This document shows positions 20,401 to 27,591 of a DNA stretch of 59,356 bases, in pieces (position 1 is the stretch's first letter; each line of letters begins with the position of its first letter). Origin of the DNA: Paludibacteraceae bacterium. GTDB taxonomy: Bacteria; Bacteroidota; Bacteroidia; Bacteroidales; Paludibacteraceae. The stretch spans positions 1 through 59,356 of the forward strand of contig JAFSXJ010000139.1 of assembly GCA_017444065.1 (NCBI GenBank), given 5' to 3'. The notes under the pieces are model-generated. The model did no database searches. It was not told the origin of the DNA and worked only from the letters and a program-made list of their open reading frames with translations. Both the position numbers and the translations under genes were made by a program.

Positions 20401-20629
20401 GTGCCGCGAACTGACCTTTGGCGTCACCTTCCCCAAGGAGTGGCTCGACAAGGGTGGTGTGCTCAAGAACGTCAGCATCAGCTTTGTGGCGCGTAACCCG
20501 TTCATCGTTTGGAAGAACATCAAGGACATCGACCCCGATGCACAGTACAATACATCCGGTTTGGGACTTGAGTACGGATCACTGCCCAGCCGCAGAAGTT
20601 ACGGTCTGAACTTTAATCTGAAATTCTAA
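17489..20629 (+). CDS. susC: SusC/RagA-family TonB-dependent outer membrane transporter
   Basis: This 1046-residue importer has a signal peptide ('LLLAVLLMGTAGMAFAQ'), a carboxypeptidase-regulatory-like domain ('VTGTVEDADGPLIGASVLVKGT'), the TonB-box region 'SEVVVTAMGIKRDRKALGYEV', a plug ('PLYVIDGVPMDNTNFG', 'ESMSVLKGPAAAALYGSRASHGVILITTKK') and a 22-strand barrel ending in a terminal aromatic ('YGLNFNLKF'). It forms a lidded pair with SusD, encoded 11 nt downstream. Cello-oligosaccharide is the likely cargo, given the GH5 and GH94 neighbours. Confidence 0.95.
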   Translation: MKHLKLVLLLAVLLMGTAGMAFAQIVVTGTVEDADGPLIGASVLVKGTTRGTITDFDGNYSIEAELGSELEFSYMGYSAQTITVNGNVINVTMSEDTEVLSEVVVTAMGIKRDRKALGYEVGEVKGEDLTKAGNPNAATSMAGRVAGLVVQETAGGASGSTRVVLRGTTEMTGNNQPLYVIDGVPMDNTNFGSAGTEGGYDLGDGISAINPDDIESMSVLKGPAAAALYGSRASHGVILITTKKADTGDAKWSVEYNGTLTFDSQLSKWDNVQQVYGMGSDGMYNIDAVSNTNKSWGPKADEGLILRYFDGQEHPFKIIPNNTANFFQLGLTATNTAVVSMNTGRTGIRFTYSDMRNKDILPNSNMSRNTLNLRANTSLGPVDLDFTANFIHEDVKNRPALGDDKSNVGKNLMTLSTTYDQAWLKNYETAEGEYQNWNGMDPYNVNPYWDINKNKNQSYKDLLRMNGKIVYNVIPQLKLQATVGAEFNRFEFSDFKYPTTPGFEAGRLQNSYFNNRMINAEVLGIYTDNWGDFDFNATAGANIYNVSNRTTVNTGTDMGIREVIAMSSFEDQSVEESTYNKRIVSVFGSMNLGWRHMLYLDATVRGDKSSTLASGKNLYVYPSVSGSFVFSELIKGNRKVLPYGKVRLSWAEVGSDTDPYQLALRYGKSQFGYSGFTIGSVYGNTVPNADLKPTRTRSIEAGFETKWCNQRISLDFTFYHQKSRDQIIGMATSPTSGYDYRMINAGEILNQGFEITFGSRLVQTKDFTWDLNLNWSKNNNKVLSLTEGTTELELAKATWCNVYVSAREGEQYGSICGPALARNADGRVIVDGTTGLPTFTTENKVLGNAQWDWTGGLNTTLRYKMFTLSALFDVKVGADIFSMSERSSYETGKAVETLAGRAEWYASEEARKAAGVTSGWVATGGYLVDGVIDNGDGTYRENDIYINPEDYWYEVSRKSPELFVYDNSYIKCRELTFGVTFPKEWLDKGGVLKNVSISFVARNPFIVWKNIKDIDPDAQYNTSGLGLEYGSLPSRRSYGLNFNLKF

Positions 20630-20640
20630 CCTTGTAAATC

Positions 20641-22356
20641 ATGAATAGTATGAAAAAGAATCTTTTATCTTTGAGCACAAGCGTTCTTTTATCTTTGAGC
20701 GCAGTGGTCTTTGGTCTCGCTTCTTGCTCCGACAAGATTTACGAGGAAATCAATACCGACCCCACGAAGGCGGATCATGTCAACCCGTCTTCGCAGCTCA
20801 CGTATGCAGAGTTGCAGATGTACGGAGATATGAACTATGTAGATGTTCATCGTCTCTATACCTATGCATTTACGCAGCACCTCATGGGATGCTGGAACAC
20901 AACCAATTACGGCGGGCAGCACCGCATGGACGACAACGAGACCTCCCGCCCGTGGAACAACCTCTACCCGGGGGCTATCCGTAACCTCACGGATGCCATC
21001 CAGACCACGAAAGATGACCCAACGCAGGTGAACATCAACGCTGCGCTGCGTATCTTCCGAGTCTATGTCGGCTCATTGCTGACTGATTATTACGGCGATG
21101 TGCCGTTCACGGAGGCTGGAATGGGGTACATCACCGGTAACTCCAAGCCGAAGTATGACAAGCAGGAGGACCTCTATCCGCTGTTCTTCAACGAGTTGAA
21201 AGAGGCTGCCGGCTTGTTCGACATCAATGCCAAGGCTATCACCAGCGACCCGATGTTCGGAGGCAACATTGAGGCATGGAAGACGTTCGCCAACTCGCTG
21301 CGTCTCCGGTACGCTATGCGTCTGTCAGACGTGGCGCCTGAACTGGGCAAGACGGAATTCTTGGCAGCATTGGCTGACGGTGTTATGCTCAGCTCGGACG
21401 ATGACGCATGCATCAAGCACATGAACGTAAGTTACAACTTCGGTCAGGAGGCGTACAAGGATATCCGTGGTAACGCATTGTCAAAGTATTTCTTCGGCAA
21501 TGATCCGGCCAACAACCCAACGTACATCTGCCAGACGCTTTGGGAGCAGCTCTATGCCAATAACGACCCGCGTACCACACGTTTGTGCCGGTTCTATATC
21601 GACAACTTCCAGTCTATCTCTACAGGTGACGGTCGTATCGACATGACTGACGCCGTGCTGGCTACACAGGCGGCCAATCCTGACGTGGATATTATCTACA
21701 TGATTGCTCCCGGTGAGTTCTCCTGGGACAACTGGCCCTCATATACCGATATCCCCGGCAGTGAGCTCGCTACGCAGGTCGCTGCTGTCCAGGCTGCTCA
21801 TCCTGATTATAGCCCGGGCGATAACCCGCGTTGGCTGATGCCTAAGCTGGCGAACAACTTCCTACGTTCGGACAATCCGGGGGTCATCATGACATACGCC
21901 GAGGTGTGCTTCCTGCGTGCTGAGGCGGCTCTCCTCGGCTGGACAGGTGACAACGCACGCGACTACTACGAGACTGGCATACGTGCCGCGATGAATCTGC
22001 TGGCCGACTATTACGGCTGCACCGCTGTCACCGATGCCGAGTACGCCGCTTATCTGCTTGAGCCGGCCATTGCTTTCGGTGCGGTGACTGAGCAGCAGAA
22101 AAGCCAGATTAACACCCAGGCTTGGATTCTTCATTTCCACAACCCTGCCGAGGCGTGGGCTAACCAGCGTCGTTCGGATTATCCGAAACTCAAAGCGCCG
22201 AACAGCAAGAACCCCCTCATCGACGGCGCGGATATTCCTGTACGGTTCTGCTATCCTGTCAAGGAGGAAACATACAGCAAGGAGGCTTATCAGGACGCTA
22301 AGGCACGCGTCAGCGACTATTCCTGGCATGCACGGCTGTGGTGGGATGTGAAATAA
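20641..22356 (+). CDS. susD: SusD/RagB-family glycan-binding lipoprotein
   Basis: This lipoprotein lid of the SusC importer has the lipobox 'VFGLASC'. The body shows SusD features: 'NTDPTKADHVNPSSQLTYAEL', 'YVGSLLTDYYGDVPFTEA', an 'FANSLRLRYAMRLSD' helix, 'YAEVCFLRAEAALLGW' and a C-terminal 'AWANQRRSDYPKL'. The 571-residue length suggests the SusD-like_2 group. The start may be ATG 20641 or ATG 20650 ('MKKNLLSLS'), the latter giving a more typical signal. The hydrophobic core of the signal peptide is built from two copies of a 24-nt repeat (see 20661-20713). Confidence 0.93.
   Translation: MNSMKKNLLSLSTSVLLSLSAVVFGLASCSDKIYEEINTDPTKADHVNPSSQLTYAELQMYGDMNYVDVHRLYTYAFTQHLMGCWNTTNYGGQHRMDDNETSRPWNNLYPGAIRNLTDAIQTTKDDPTQVNINAALRIFRVYVGSLLTDYYGDVPFTEAGMGYITGNSKPKYDKQEDLYPLFFNELKEAAGLFDINAKAITSDPMFGGNIEAWKTFANSLRLRYAMRLSDVAPELGKTEFLAALADGVMLSSDDDACIKHMNVSYNFGQEAYKDIRGNALSKYFFGNDPANNPTYICQTLWEQLYANNDPRTTRLCRFYIDNFQSISTGDGRIDMTDAVLATQAANPDVDIIYMIAPGEFSWDNWPSYTDIPGSELATQVAAVQAAHPDYSPGDNPRWLMPKLANNFLRSDNPGVIMTYAEVCFLRAEAALLGWTGDNARDYYETGIRAAMNLLADYYGCTAVTDAEYAAYLLEPAIAFGAVTEQQKSQINTQAWILHFHNPAEAWANQRRSDYPKLKAPNSKNPLIDGADIPVRFCYPVKEETYSKEAYQDAKARVSDYSWHARLWWDVK
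20661..20713 (+). repeat. Tandem pair of the dispersed TCTTTTATCTTTGAGC element inside the SusD signal peptide
   Basis: TCTTTTATCTTTGAGC occurs at 20661-20676 and again at 20685-20700, a period of 24 bp, followed by GCAGTGGTCTTT. The same 16-mer recurs in an unrelated gene at 50337-50352, and with one mismatch in mutS2 at 37694-37709. Here it encodes the hydrophobic 'LSLSTSVLLSLSAVVF'. Confidence 0.8.
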
Positions 22357-22387
22357 TTGATAATTGACAATTGAAAATGGAAAGATT

Positions 22388-23650
22388 ATGAATACGAATA
22401 AATCTTTTAGCATAAGCGGTCTTTTCGCAAAAGCGCTCTTTGCTCTTTTAACGCCGGCGGTCTTGTTTACAGCATGCGAAAAGCAGGAGCCGTTTGACAC
22501 GCAGTCGCCGGACGATGCTCCGCTGATACTCAAGCCGTACAACGAGTCAGGTACAGGTTCGTTCACATACAACCTCGCCAACCCCGATACGCCGCTGTTC
22601 GACTCCGTAACCGTCACACCGTCGCGTTACACCAACGTCAACTGGTATCTCGACGGCGCACTCATCTACACTGGCGTGAAAATCAACCAATGCTTCCCGG
22701 CAGGCACCTACGCCCTCACCATCGAGGCGGTGACGCAGGCTGGCAAACGCACATCGCGTACCGGCACGGTCAGCGTCAAACCGTATGACACTGACCCGTA
22801 CTCGGCGGCGCCCGCTGCAGGCCGTCACCTCGTGCCTCAGGTTGAGTCAACCTTAGCAGGTCAGAACCTCGGCAATGTAGCGGAGATTGTCATATCGCAG
22901 GACATCTTCGGTACAAAGGCGCTCTGTTCATGCGCGCCGGCTACGGTCAGCGATGCACAACTCACCTTCACGCTCCCCGAACTGGAGGACGGCAAGTATT
23001 ACCTCCGGCTCAAGGACAACGAGAGCAAGCTCTATGGAGCGGATGCCATACATGTGCATAACTCTGCCGTGGCGCTCTCCGGATACGAGCAGTTCGTGCC
23101 CTCCCAGGAGTGGGTGATCACCGGCGTCAAGCTACAGAATGTCGCATCTGTCACGGTGGACGGCACGGCTATCACCGCAATCACGGCAACAGCCACCACA
23201 CTCACCCTGACCGCTCCGGCAGCTGAACCCGGCGAACATACACTGTCTATTCAGAACGCTGACGGCTCGGCGGTGCTCTTCATCACCGATGAAGGTACAG
23301 TCACCGAGGTCACTACTATCGTCAGCTCCGAGACCAACCTCTGGGAGGGTAGCTGCGTCATCAACTGGGGAGATGCAAATATCAAGATTGATGCCGCAAC
23401 GATGGCTGATGTTCCTGTTGGCGCTACGATCTACGTCTATTTCAATGTCCCCGACGCCGAGTACCATGCGCTGCGTATCACCGACGACTGGTGGAGCCAT
23501 GACATACTACCGCAGGTTGACGGAATGGCTGAACAGCCTAACCCCTACTCCTTCACCTATGACCAGGCTGGGAAGGATGCCGTAGATCAGACTGGACAGA
23601 TGCTCGTCACGGGCTTCGGATTGGAAATAACTAAAATCACCTACAAATGA
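22388..23650 (+). CDS. Surface glycan-binding lipoprotein (SusE/F-position, IPT/Ig-like domains)
   Basis: The start at 22388 gives a signal peptide with lipobox 'AVLFTAC' (Cys30) and a 420-residue protein. An N-terminal Ig-like segment contains 'GSGTFTYNLA'-type strands and 'NVNWYLDGALIYTGVKIN'. Then come IPT/TIG-like repeats with 'GRHLVPQVESTLAGQNLGNV' and 'GYEQFVPSQEWVITGVKLQNV', and a C-terminal glycan-binding-like domain with 'ALRITDDWWSHDI'. The position right after SusD is that of surface glycan-binding proteins in Bacteroidales utilisation loci. The signal-peptide DNA holds degraded copies of the AGCGGTCTTT repeat. The stop overlaps the next start (ATGA). Confidence 0.8.
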   Translation: MNTNKSFSISGLFAKALFALLTPAVLFTACEKQEPFDTQSPDDAPLILKPYNESGTGSFTYNLANPDTPLFDSVTVTPSRYTNVNWYLDGALIYTGVKINQCFPAGTYALTIEAVTQAGKRTSRTGTVSVKPYDTDPYSAAPAAGRHLVPQVESTLAGQNLGNVAEIVISQDIFGTKALCSCAPATVSDAQLTFTLPELEDGKYYLRLKDNESKLYGADAIHVHNSAVALSGYEQFVPSQEWVITGVKLQNVASVTVDGTAITAITATATTLTLTAPAAEPGEHTLSIQNADGSAVLFITDEGTVTEVTTIVSSETNLWEGSCVINWGDANIKIDAATMADVPVGATIYVYFNVPDAEYHALRITDDWWSHDILPQVDGMAEQPNPYSFTYDQAGKDAVDQTGQMLVTGFGLEITKITYK

Positions 23651-24993
23651 TGATCCCCTTACGAGAAAAGATTGCCTATGCTCTGGGCGATGCCGCTTCC
23701 GGCGGCATCGTATGGAAGATTATGTCCATCGCCTTCCCGCTGTTCTTCACCAACGTGTTCGGACTGACGTTTGCCGATGCGGCGGCGCTGATGCTCATCG
23801 CACGTATGTTCGATGTCATCACCGACCCGCTCATGGGCAGCATCGCCGACCGCACACGTTCCAGGTGGGGCACGTACCGCCCGTGGCTCATCTTCGGCTC
23901 TGTACCGTTCGGACTCATCTTTGCCCTGCTGCTCTTCACCCCGGACCTCGGGCCTACAGGCAAGCGCATCTGGGCGTACACCCTCTACTTGCTGATGATG
24001 GCGTGCTACACGATGGTCAACGTGCCATACGGCTCGCTCCTCGGAGTGATGACCACCGATGACAACGAGAAGAACCAATTCTCCGCTTTCCGAATGGTCG
24101 GAGCGTATGCCATGGGCTTTGTCACGCTCCTGTCGTTCCCGTACCTGCAGAAACTTGTCGGAGGCACGGAGCAACACCAGTACGCTGTGCTGGGGGCAGG
24201 CTTCGGCATCGTGGCGGCATTGATGACACTGACATGCGGACTCGTCACTCGCGAACGGCATAAGCCCGTCATCGCCGACAAGTTCAGCTTCCGGCAGTTC
24301 GCCGACCTCTTCCGAAACCGGCCATGGGTATATATGACCCTTGTGGCGTTCTGCACGAACTTCTTCAACGGCTTCCGTTACGCGGCGGCTGGCTACATGA
24401 TTACGTACTGCCTCGGCGGGGACATCAACGTCGGATGGTTCATCATCAACTACACGGTGTTCATGGCGTTCAGCGAGGTCACATGCATGCTCTTCGGCGC
24501 ACTCAGCCCATGGTTCACACGTAAGGTTGGCTCCAAGCGAATGGCGTTCGTTTGGGCGTCGGTCATCTGCTGCCTTTGCTCCGTCGGCTACTTCTTTATT
24601 CCCATGGATGCCTCGTATATATGGCTGATGGTCGCTGTCTCAGTGCTCACGTCTATAGGCGCAGGTCTGTACTCGCCGCTCATCTGGTCGATGTACGCCG
24701 ATGTGGCGGATTATGCTACCGAGAAGAACGGTACGAGCTCCACAGGGCTCATCTTCTCCTCCGGCACAATGGCGCAGAAGTTCGGCGGAGCAATCTCCGG
24801 CAGCCTCATCGCCCTGCTGCTCGGCTGGGCGGGACTCGTATCGACCACCAACATGGAAACCGGCGAGACTGTCGTCACCATCACCGACGAACCCTCGGTC
24901 AAACTCATGGTCTGGCTCCTGTTCTCAATCTTCCCCGCAGCCATCGCTTGTATCATGGCTTGGCTCGCCTATAAGTTCCCGCTGAAAAAGTAG
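23647..24993 (+). CDS. GPH-family sugar:cation symporter (MFS)
   Basis: This 448-residue inner-membrane transporter has about 12 hydrophobic segments and the glycoside-pentoside-hexuronide signatures 'KIAYALGDAASGG', 'DVITDPLMGSIADRTRSRWGTYRPWL' (broken across two quotes in the family consensus) and 'YTMVNVPYGSLLGVMT'. It resembles MelB-type carriers that move disaccharides with H+ or Na+. It starts inside the stop of the preceding gene (4-nt overlap), so translation is probably coupled. In this locus it most likely brings cellobiose or short cellodextrins to the cytoplasmic GH94 phosphorylase. Confidence 0.9.
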   Translation: MMIPLREKIAYALGDAASGGIVWKIMSIAFPLFFTNVFGLTFADAAALMLIARMFDVITDPLMGSIADRTRSRWGTYRPWLIFGSVPFGLIFALLLFTPDLGPTGKRIWAYTLYLLMMACYTMVNVPYGSLLGVMTTDDNEKNQFSAFRMVGAYAMGFVTLLSFPYLQKLVGGTEQHQYAVLGAGFGIVAALMTLTCGLVTRERHKPVIADKFSFRQFADLFRNRPWVYMTLVAFCTNFFNGFRYAAAGYMITYCLGGDINVGWFIINYTVFMAFSEVTCMLFGALSPWFTRKVGSKRMAFVWASVICCLCSVGYFFIPMDASYIWLMVAVSVLTSIGAGLYSPLIWSMYADVADYATEKNGTSSTGLIFSSGTMAQKFGGAISGSLIALLLGWAGLVSTTNMETGETVVTITDEPSVKLMVWLLFSIFPAAIACIMAWLAYKFPLKK

Positions 24994-25005
24994 GTATAAA
25001 CTCCA

Positions 25006-25042
25006 AGCGCACCCTGATTAGCTTCAGGGTGCGCTCTTTTTT
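25006..25042 (+). terminator. Strong intrinsic terminator closing the cello-oligosaccharide locus
   Basis: AGCGCACCCTGA (25006-25017) pairs perfectly with TCAGGGTGCGCT (25024-25035) across a 6-nt loop and is followed by C and six T. It ends transcription after the symporter gene and separates the locus from the convergent small-gene island. Confidence 0.92.
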
Positions 25043-25072
25043 GCCGACGTTGGTGTCTGTGAAATGCCTGCG

Positions 25073-25264
25073 TCAGTACCGCTTGCTCGCGTCATACGAT
25101 TCAATGGTCTTACTCTGGATGATGACCGTCGTGTCACCTTTCTTGACGCTGCTGCTGGTCGTGGTCACGGTTCGCGTGACGTTGCACGAGGTAAGCACGG
25201 TAGCCAGTCCGATAGCCATCAGGGCGACCATTACCCCGAGGACCTTAAGAATGAGCTGCTTCAT
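25073..25264 (-). CDS. Small lipoprotein of the island
   Basis: This 63-residue protein has a hydrophobic signal ('LGVMVALMAIGLATVLTSC', lipobox LTSC) and a short polar mature part rich in Thr/Ser ('NVTRTVTTTSSSVKKGDT') ending 'IQSKTIESYDASKRY'. Similar tiny lipoproteins occur next to unnamed small genes in Bacteroidales mobile regions as I recall; no function is known to me. It lies 15 nt after the 127-residue gene and is probably co-transcribed with it from the promoter at 25884-25916. Confidence 0.7.
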   Translation of the reverse strand: MKQLILKVLGVMVALMAIGLATVLTSCNVTRTVTTTSSSVKKGDTTVIIQSKTIESYDASKRY

Positions 25265-25279
25265 AGCCTAACCTCCCGT

Positions 25280-25663
25280 TTAGCCGTTCGACTGGTCGTA
25301 CTCGTCGGCGCACAAGTGCCACAGGTACTGATACAGCGTCTTGTACCCCGTCTCCTTCTGCGCGTTGAAGTTCGCGGTGTCGGTTGCGACGTAGCTCAGG
25401 TTCTTGCGGCGTGCCTGCACTGCGCTGCTGATAGCACCAAAACGTTGACGGGCCAGAGTCTCCTCGCTCGAAACGGGCGTCGAACGGGTCACGGACGACA
25501 AACCGCGCAGGTACAGACGGCTGCAGCCATCGCTCGTGGTCGGGGCCTTGCGGTGAGTGGCCAGAACCATCTTCTGGTCGGCTGCATGTGCGGACTTCTT
25601 GTTGATCTTGGTGAGAGCACCACTGACGGTCTTGATAGCGTCAGCATATTCTACTTTTGCCAT
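25280..25663 (-). CDS. Unrecognised 127-residue protein of the island
   Basis: I do not recognise this protein. It is basic and Ser/Ala/Thr-rich, with no signal peptide or membrane segment. The N-terminal half is 'MAKVEYADAIKTVSGALTK' plus a stretch with 'HRKAPTTSDGCSR'. The second half is predicted mostly helical ('RQRFGAISSAVQARRKNL') and ends 'LYQYLWHLCADEYDQSNG'. It has a ~210-nt leader with its own promoter and a possible pseudoknot just before the ATG. The ATG overlaps the TAA of a four-codon leader ORF (TAATG). Its steady basic/aromatic pattern could suit a DNA-associated or structural protein, but that is a guess. Confidence 0.7.
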   Translation of the reverse strand: MAKVEYADAIKTVSGALTKINKKSAHAADQKMVLATHRKAPTTSDGCSRLYLRGLSSVTRSTPVSSEETLARQRFGAISSAVQARRKNLSYVATDTANFNAQKETGYKTLYQYLWHLCADEYDQSNG

Positions 25664-25668
25664 TACAT

Positions 25669-25702
25669 GCCTGCCATGCTTAACCTCCGGCAGGCGTGGA
25701 GG
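25669..25702 (-). promoter_or_regulatory. Possible H-type pseudoknot with SD and mini-ORF before the 127-residue gene
   Basis: In the minus-strand transcript CCUCC (25702-25698) can pair with GGAGG (25688-25684), and GCCUGCC (25695-25689) with GGCAGGC (25675-25669). The pairings interleave, with loops of 2, 0 and 8 nt, which is classic H-type geometry. GGAGG is also a good Shine-Dalgarno sequence 6 nt ahead of a mini-ORF, ATG-GCA-GGC-ATG-TAA, whose stop overlaps the gene's ATG. Folding would hide the SD. It may be a translational switch; function is inferred. Confidence 0.45.
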
Positions 25703-25883
25703 GATTTAGTATGTCAATGAACGCTGCTGTCATTGTTCACCCGCGTCGACAGCATTGCGGGGCGTTCCACGGCAACCACGACTGACGCTAGCGCTAACGC
25801 GTCTGGTGGGGAGAGCGGAGGTATCGGTCGCTTTAATGAGAGCGCAGCGATCAGTCTGTGCGACACGATTACCGAACGCGATT

Positions 25884-25916
25884 GCAAAAGTACAAAAAAA
25901 AATCGGAAGTCGCAAA
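25884..25916 (-). promoter_or_regulatory. Promoter for the 127-residue gene and lipoprotein
   Basis: On the minus strand TTTG (25916-25913) and TACTTTTGC (25892-25884) are separated by exactly 20 nt, a full Bacteroidetes promoter. Transcription would begin near 25877, leaving a leader of about 210 nt. The spacer is the T-run of the terminator at 25893-25929, so the two signals overlap. Confidence 0.75.
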
Positions 25917-25929
25917 TTTTCGACCTCCG
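25893..25929 (-). terminator. Intrinsic terminator of the upstream island genes
   Basis: On the minus strand CGGAGGTCG (25929-25921) pairs with CGACTTCCG (25912-25904), with one G-U pair, across an 8-nt loop and is followed by A and nine T (25902-25894). It lies 48 nt after the stop of the 81-residue gene. Its U-tract doubles as the spacer of the next promoter. Confidence 0.85.
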
Positions 25930-25976
25930 AAATTGCAAAAAAGTGCAAAAACGCAAGTTTTGCTCATTCGAGCCAC

Positions 25977-26222
25977 TTAGAGGAACGCAGGTCGCCAGTC
26001 CGCGATGCAGTAGTCGCAGAAGGTGACGGCGTCGTTATAACTCATCCATCCGCGTTCGAGGATTTTCGCTGCTGTAACCTTGCATCCTCTACGCCTTGAC
26101 TCGCACTTGCACCAGCCCGATAGCAGAATATCCACCGCCTCGGCTATATCCACGCCGCTCGCGCCGTACTGCTCGCGCTGCTCTAACGCGCTGGCTATCT
26201 GGGATAGTTCGATATGTCTCAT
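25977..26222 (-). CDS. Unrecognised 81-residue Cys-rich protein of the island
   Basis: I do not recognise this small protein. It starts 'MRHIELSQIASALEQREQ', has a helical first half, and carries Cys in 'GWCKCESRRRGCKV' and 'TFCDYCIADW', a pattern that could bind a zinc ion. It starts 12 nt after the 136-residue gene and is the last gene before the terminator at 25893-25929. Confidence 0.6.
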   Translation of the reverse strand: MRHIELSQIASALEQREQYGASGVDIAEAVDILLSGWCKCESRRRGCKVTAAKILERGWMSYNDAVTFCDYCIADWRPAFL

Positions 26223-26234
26223 TGCTTTGTGAAT

Positions 26235-26645
26235 TTAGAAGATTATGTTTTCCAGTTTGATTACATCCGAGGCATTCAGCACCGTTGAGGGTTTGACATG
26301 TCTGTACGTCAGGCCGATAAACGTCGCTAAGGTATGCGGACCGACACTCTTGTCTCTCAGCCAGAACGCACGACCGCCGTGCATCTCGGCAATAGCCTCT
26401 GCAAGCTCCCGAACAGTGATGCGGATGTCCTTGACTGACAGGTCGCCACCGACCGCCATTCGGGCAAGGTCGAGGATGAAGCGCACATGAGAATCATCCA
26501 AATCGTCATACACGTACGGAGAAACGCGCCTGCTGAAGAAACGATAACCGCCCGAAACTGACGGCTTGCTCGAAATAGTGTAGCTATGATTCGAGGATAA
26601 TCGGCCTGTCAGACTTGACGTAATTTCAGTAAGGATGATTTCCAT
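26235..26645 (-). CDS. Unrecognised 136-residue protein of the island
   Basis: I do not recognise this protein. It has no signal peptide. The first third is Ser-rich ('SSLTGRLSSNHSYTISSKP'), a middle helical part reads 'SHVRFILDLARMAVGG', then 'KDIRITVRELAEAIAEMHGG', and the C-terminus is 'TYRHVKPSTVLNASDV'. The ATG lies 3 nt after the stop of the 94-residue gene, so the two are probably co-translated. Confidence 0.65.
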   Translation of the reverse strand: MEIILTEITSSLTGRLSSNHSYTISSKPSVSGGYRFFSRRVSPYVYDDLDDSHVRFILDLARMAVGGDLSVKDIRITVRELAEAIAEMHGGRAFWLRDKSVGPHTLATFIGLTYRHVKPSTVLNASDVIKLENIIF

Positions 26646-26648
26646 AAC

Positions 26649-26933
26649 TCACTCCTCCTCATCGTCCTGTAACTCAAGAAACCCCACACGCTCCTTCTCG
26701 TCCATCGAGGCGACTGTAGAGAACCAATTGCGAACGAGACGGTCCGTCTGATTGGGACTGCGTTTCTTGCCGTCATCACGCATCCTGTAGAACATACGGA
26801 ACATTGCGAACACCTCGGAGGTAATCATCTTCGCCAAATCCGCGTACTTCGTGCCGGCAGGAAGGCTGTTGAAAAACTTCACTAACACCGCGCCCAGACG
26901 GTCGTCTATCTGATACTTTTCTGATTTTGTCAT
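26649..26933 (-). CDS. Unrecognised 94-residue protein of the island
   Basis: The start is set at ATG 26933 ('MTKSEKYQIDDRLGAVLVKF'); an upstream in-frame start would overlap the 57-residue gene. The protein is helical and charged, with 'MFRMFYRMRDDGKKRSPNQ' and an acidic tail 'LQDDEEE'. It has no signal or membrane segment. The length and charge would suit a phage or plasmid accessory protein, but I cannot name a family. Confidence 0.6.
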   Translation of the reverse strand: MTKSEKYQIDDRLGAVLVKFFNSLPAGTKYADLAKMITSEVFAMFRMFYRMRDDGKKRSPNQTDRLVRNWFSTVASMDEKERVGFLELQDDEEE

Positions 26934-26946
26934 AACTTTGTTTGTT

Positions 26947-27120
26947 TTAGTCGGTTGATTCTTGCATTCGTTTCTCGCATTGCTCAACGTAGAGCCGGTA
27001 AGAATACTCCGTCGCAAAGGCGGTCGGCGATGACTCGTGTATCAGCTCGTCTGCGAGCAGTGTCCGCTCCCAGGGAGTCAGACCGCACAGCATAGCCTGA
27101 ACCTTATCGTACGTGCTCAT
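26947..27120 (-). CDS. Unrecognised 57-residue protein of the island
   Basis: This short ORF reads 'MSTYDKVQAMLCGLTPWER' to '...QCEKRMQESTD' and stops at TAA 26947-26949. Its ATG lies inside the end of the 110-residue gene (17-nt overlap) and its stop is 13 nt before the next ATG, which is tight operon packing. The composition is helical and acidic. Codon use and spacing make it credible despite its size. Confidence 0.55.
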   Translation of the reverse strand: MSTYDKVQAMLCGLTPWERTLLADELIHESSPTAFATEYSYRLYVEQCEKRMQESTD

Positions 27121-27436
27121 AGTACACCTTCCCCTCTCTGTCCTTGCGCATCTGCCAGCCGTCTTTCGCTTCTGTTGTGCGATAGGTGCTGAAATACTCC
27201 TGGTACGTCATAGTGCGACGTATCGGCACAATCCGGGCCGGCACGTTGTCATGAATCGCATCTACAGGGTTGTAGGCCACAAACAGGCCCGCTTCCAGAC
27301 GATGACGGATGCGGTCGTAAGTTTTCTGTTGCTGAACTTCTGTCAGACCTTCCCAGTACACCGCTGCGTCTCTTTTGTAGTAGTTGCTCGAACCGTGATC
27401 GTACAGCAACTGCCATATGTCTTCAAATGTTACCAT
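27104..27436 (-). CDS. Unrecognised 110-residue protein of the island (phage/ICE-like)
   Basis: The start is ATG 27436 ('MVTFEDIWQLLYDHGSSNYY'). The protein continues 'GLTEVQQQKTYDRIRHRLE', 'FVAYNPVDAIHDN' and ends 'YQEYFSTYRTTEAKDGWQM...YYEHVR'. The 'F..YNP..AI' plus 'Y.EYF..Y.TTE..DGW' pattern reminds me of small proteins in Bacteroides phages and conjugative elements, but I cannot name the family. No signal peptide is present. Confidence 0.6.
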   Translation of the reverse strand: MVTFEDIWQLLYDHGSSNYYKRDAAVYWEGLTEVQQQKTYDRIRHRLEAGLFVAYNPVDAIHDNVPARIVPIRRTMTYQEYFSTYRTTEAKDGWQMRKDREGKVYYEHVR

Positions 27437-27478
27437 AATAATGTAGTGTTTTGGATTTAATAAATTCAATTTTAATAA

Positions 27479-27552
27479 GTTGTAGTGCTGTGTATTGTAT
27501 TGTACTGGATTGACCTCGCGTGCACGCGCACGTTAATACACTACACTACAAC
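27479..27552. repeat. Large interrupted palindrome between two island genes
   Basis: GTTGTAGTGCTGTGTATT (27479-27496) and AATACACTACACTACAAC (27535-27552) are complementary at 16 of 18 positions. The 38-nt centre holds the perfect palindrome CGCGTGCACGCG (27517-27528). A pyrimidine tract of about 45 nt follows (27553-27595). The whole could extrude as a cruciform or fold in RNA as a long hairpin in the leader of the 110-residue gene. An origin or transfer site is possible but unproven. Confidence 0.6.
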
Positions 27553-27591
27553 TATTTTTTTTCTTTTTTGTTTGGTTCTTTTTTTTTTCTT

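Noticed and set aside
25714..25956. 80-residue open frame in the leader of the 127-residue gene
   Set aside because: It begins inside the terminator hairpin and overlaps the promoter. Its low-complexity Ser/Pro/Val translation is unconvincing, and a second frame is equally open.
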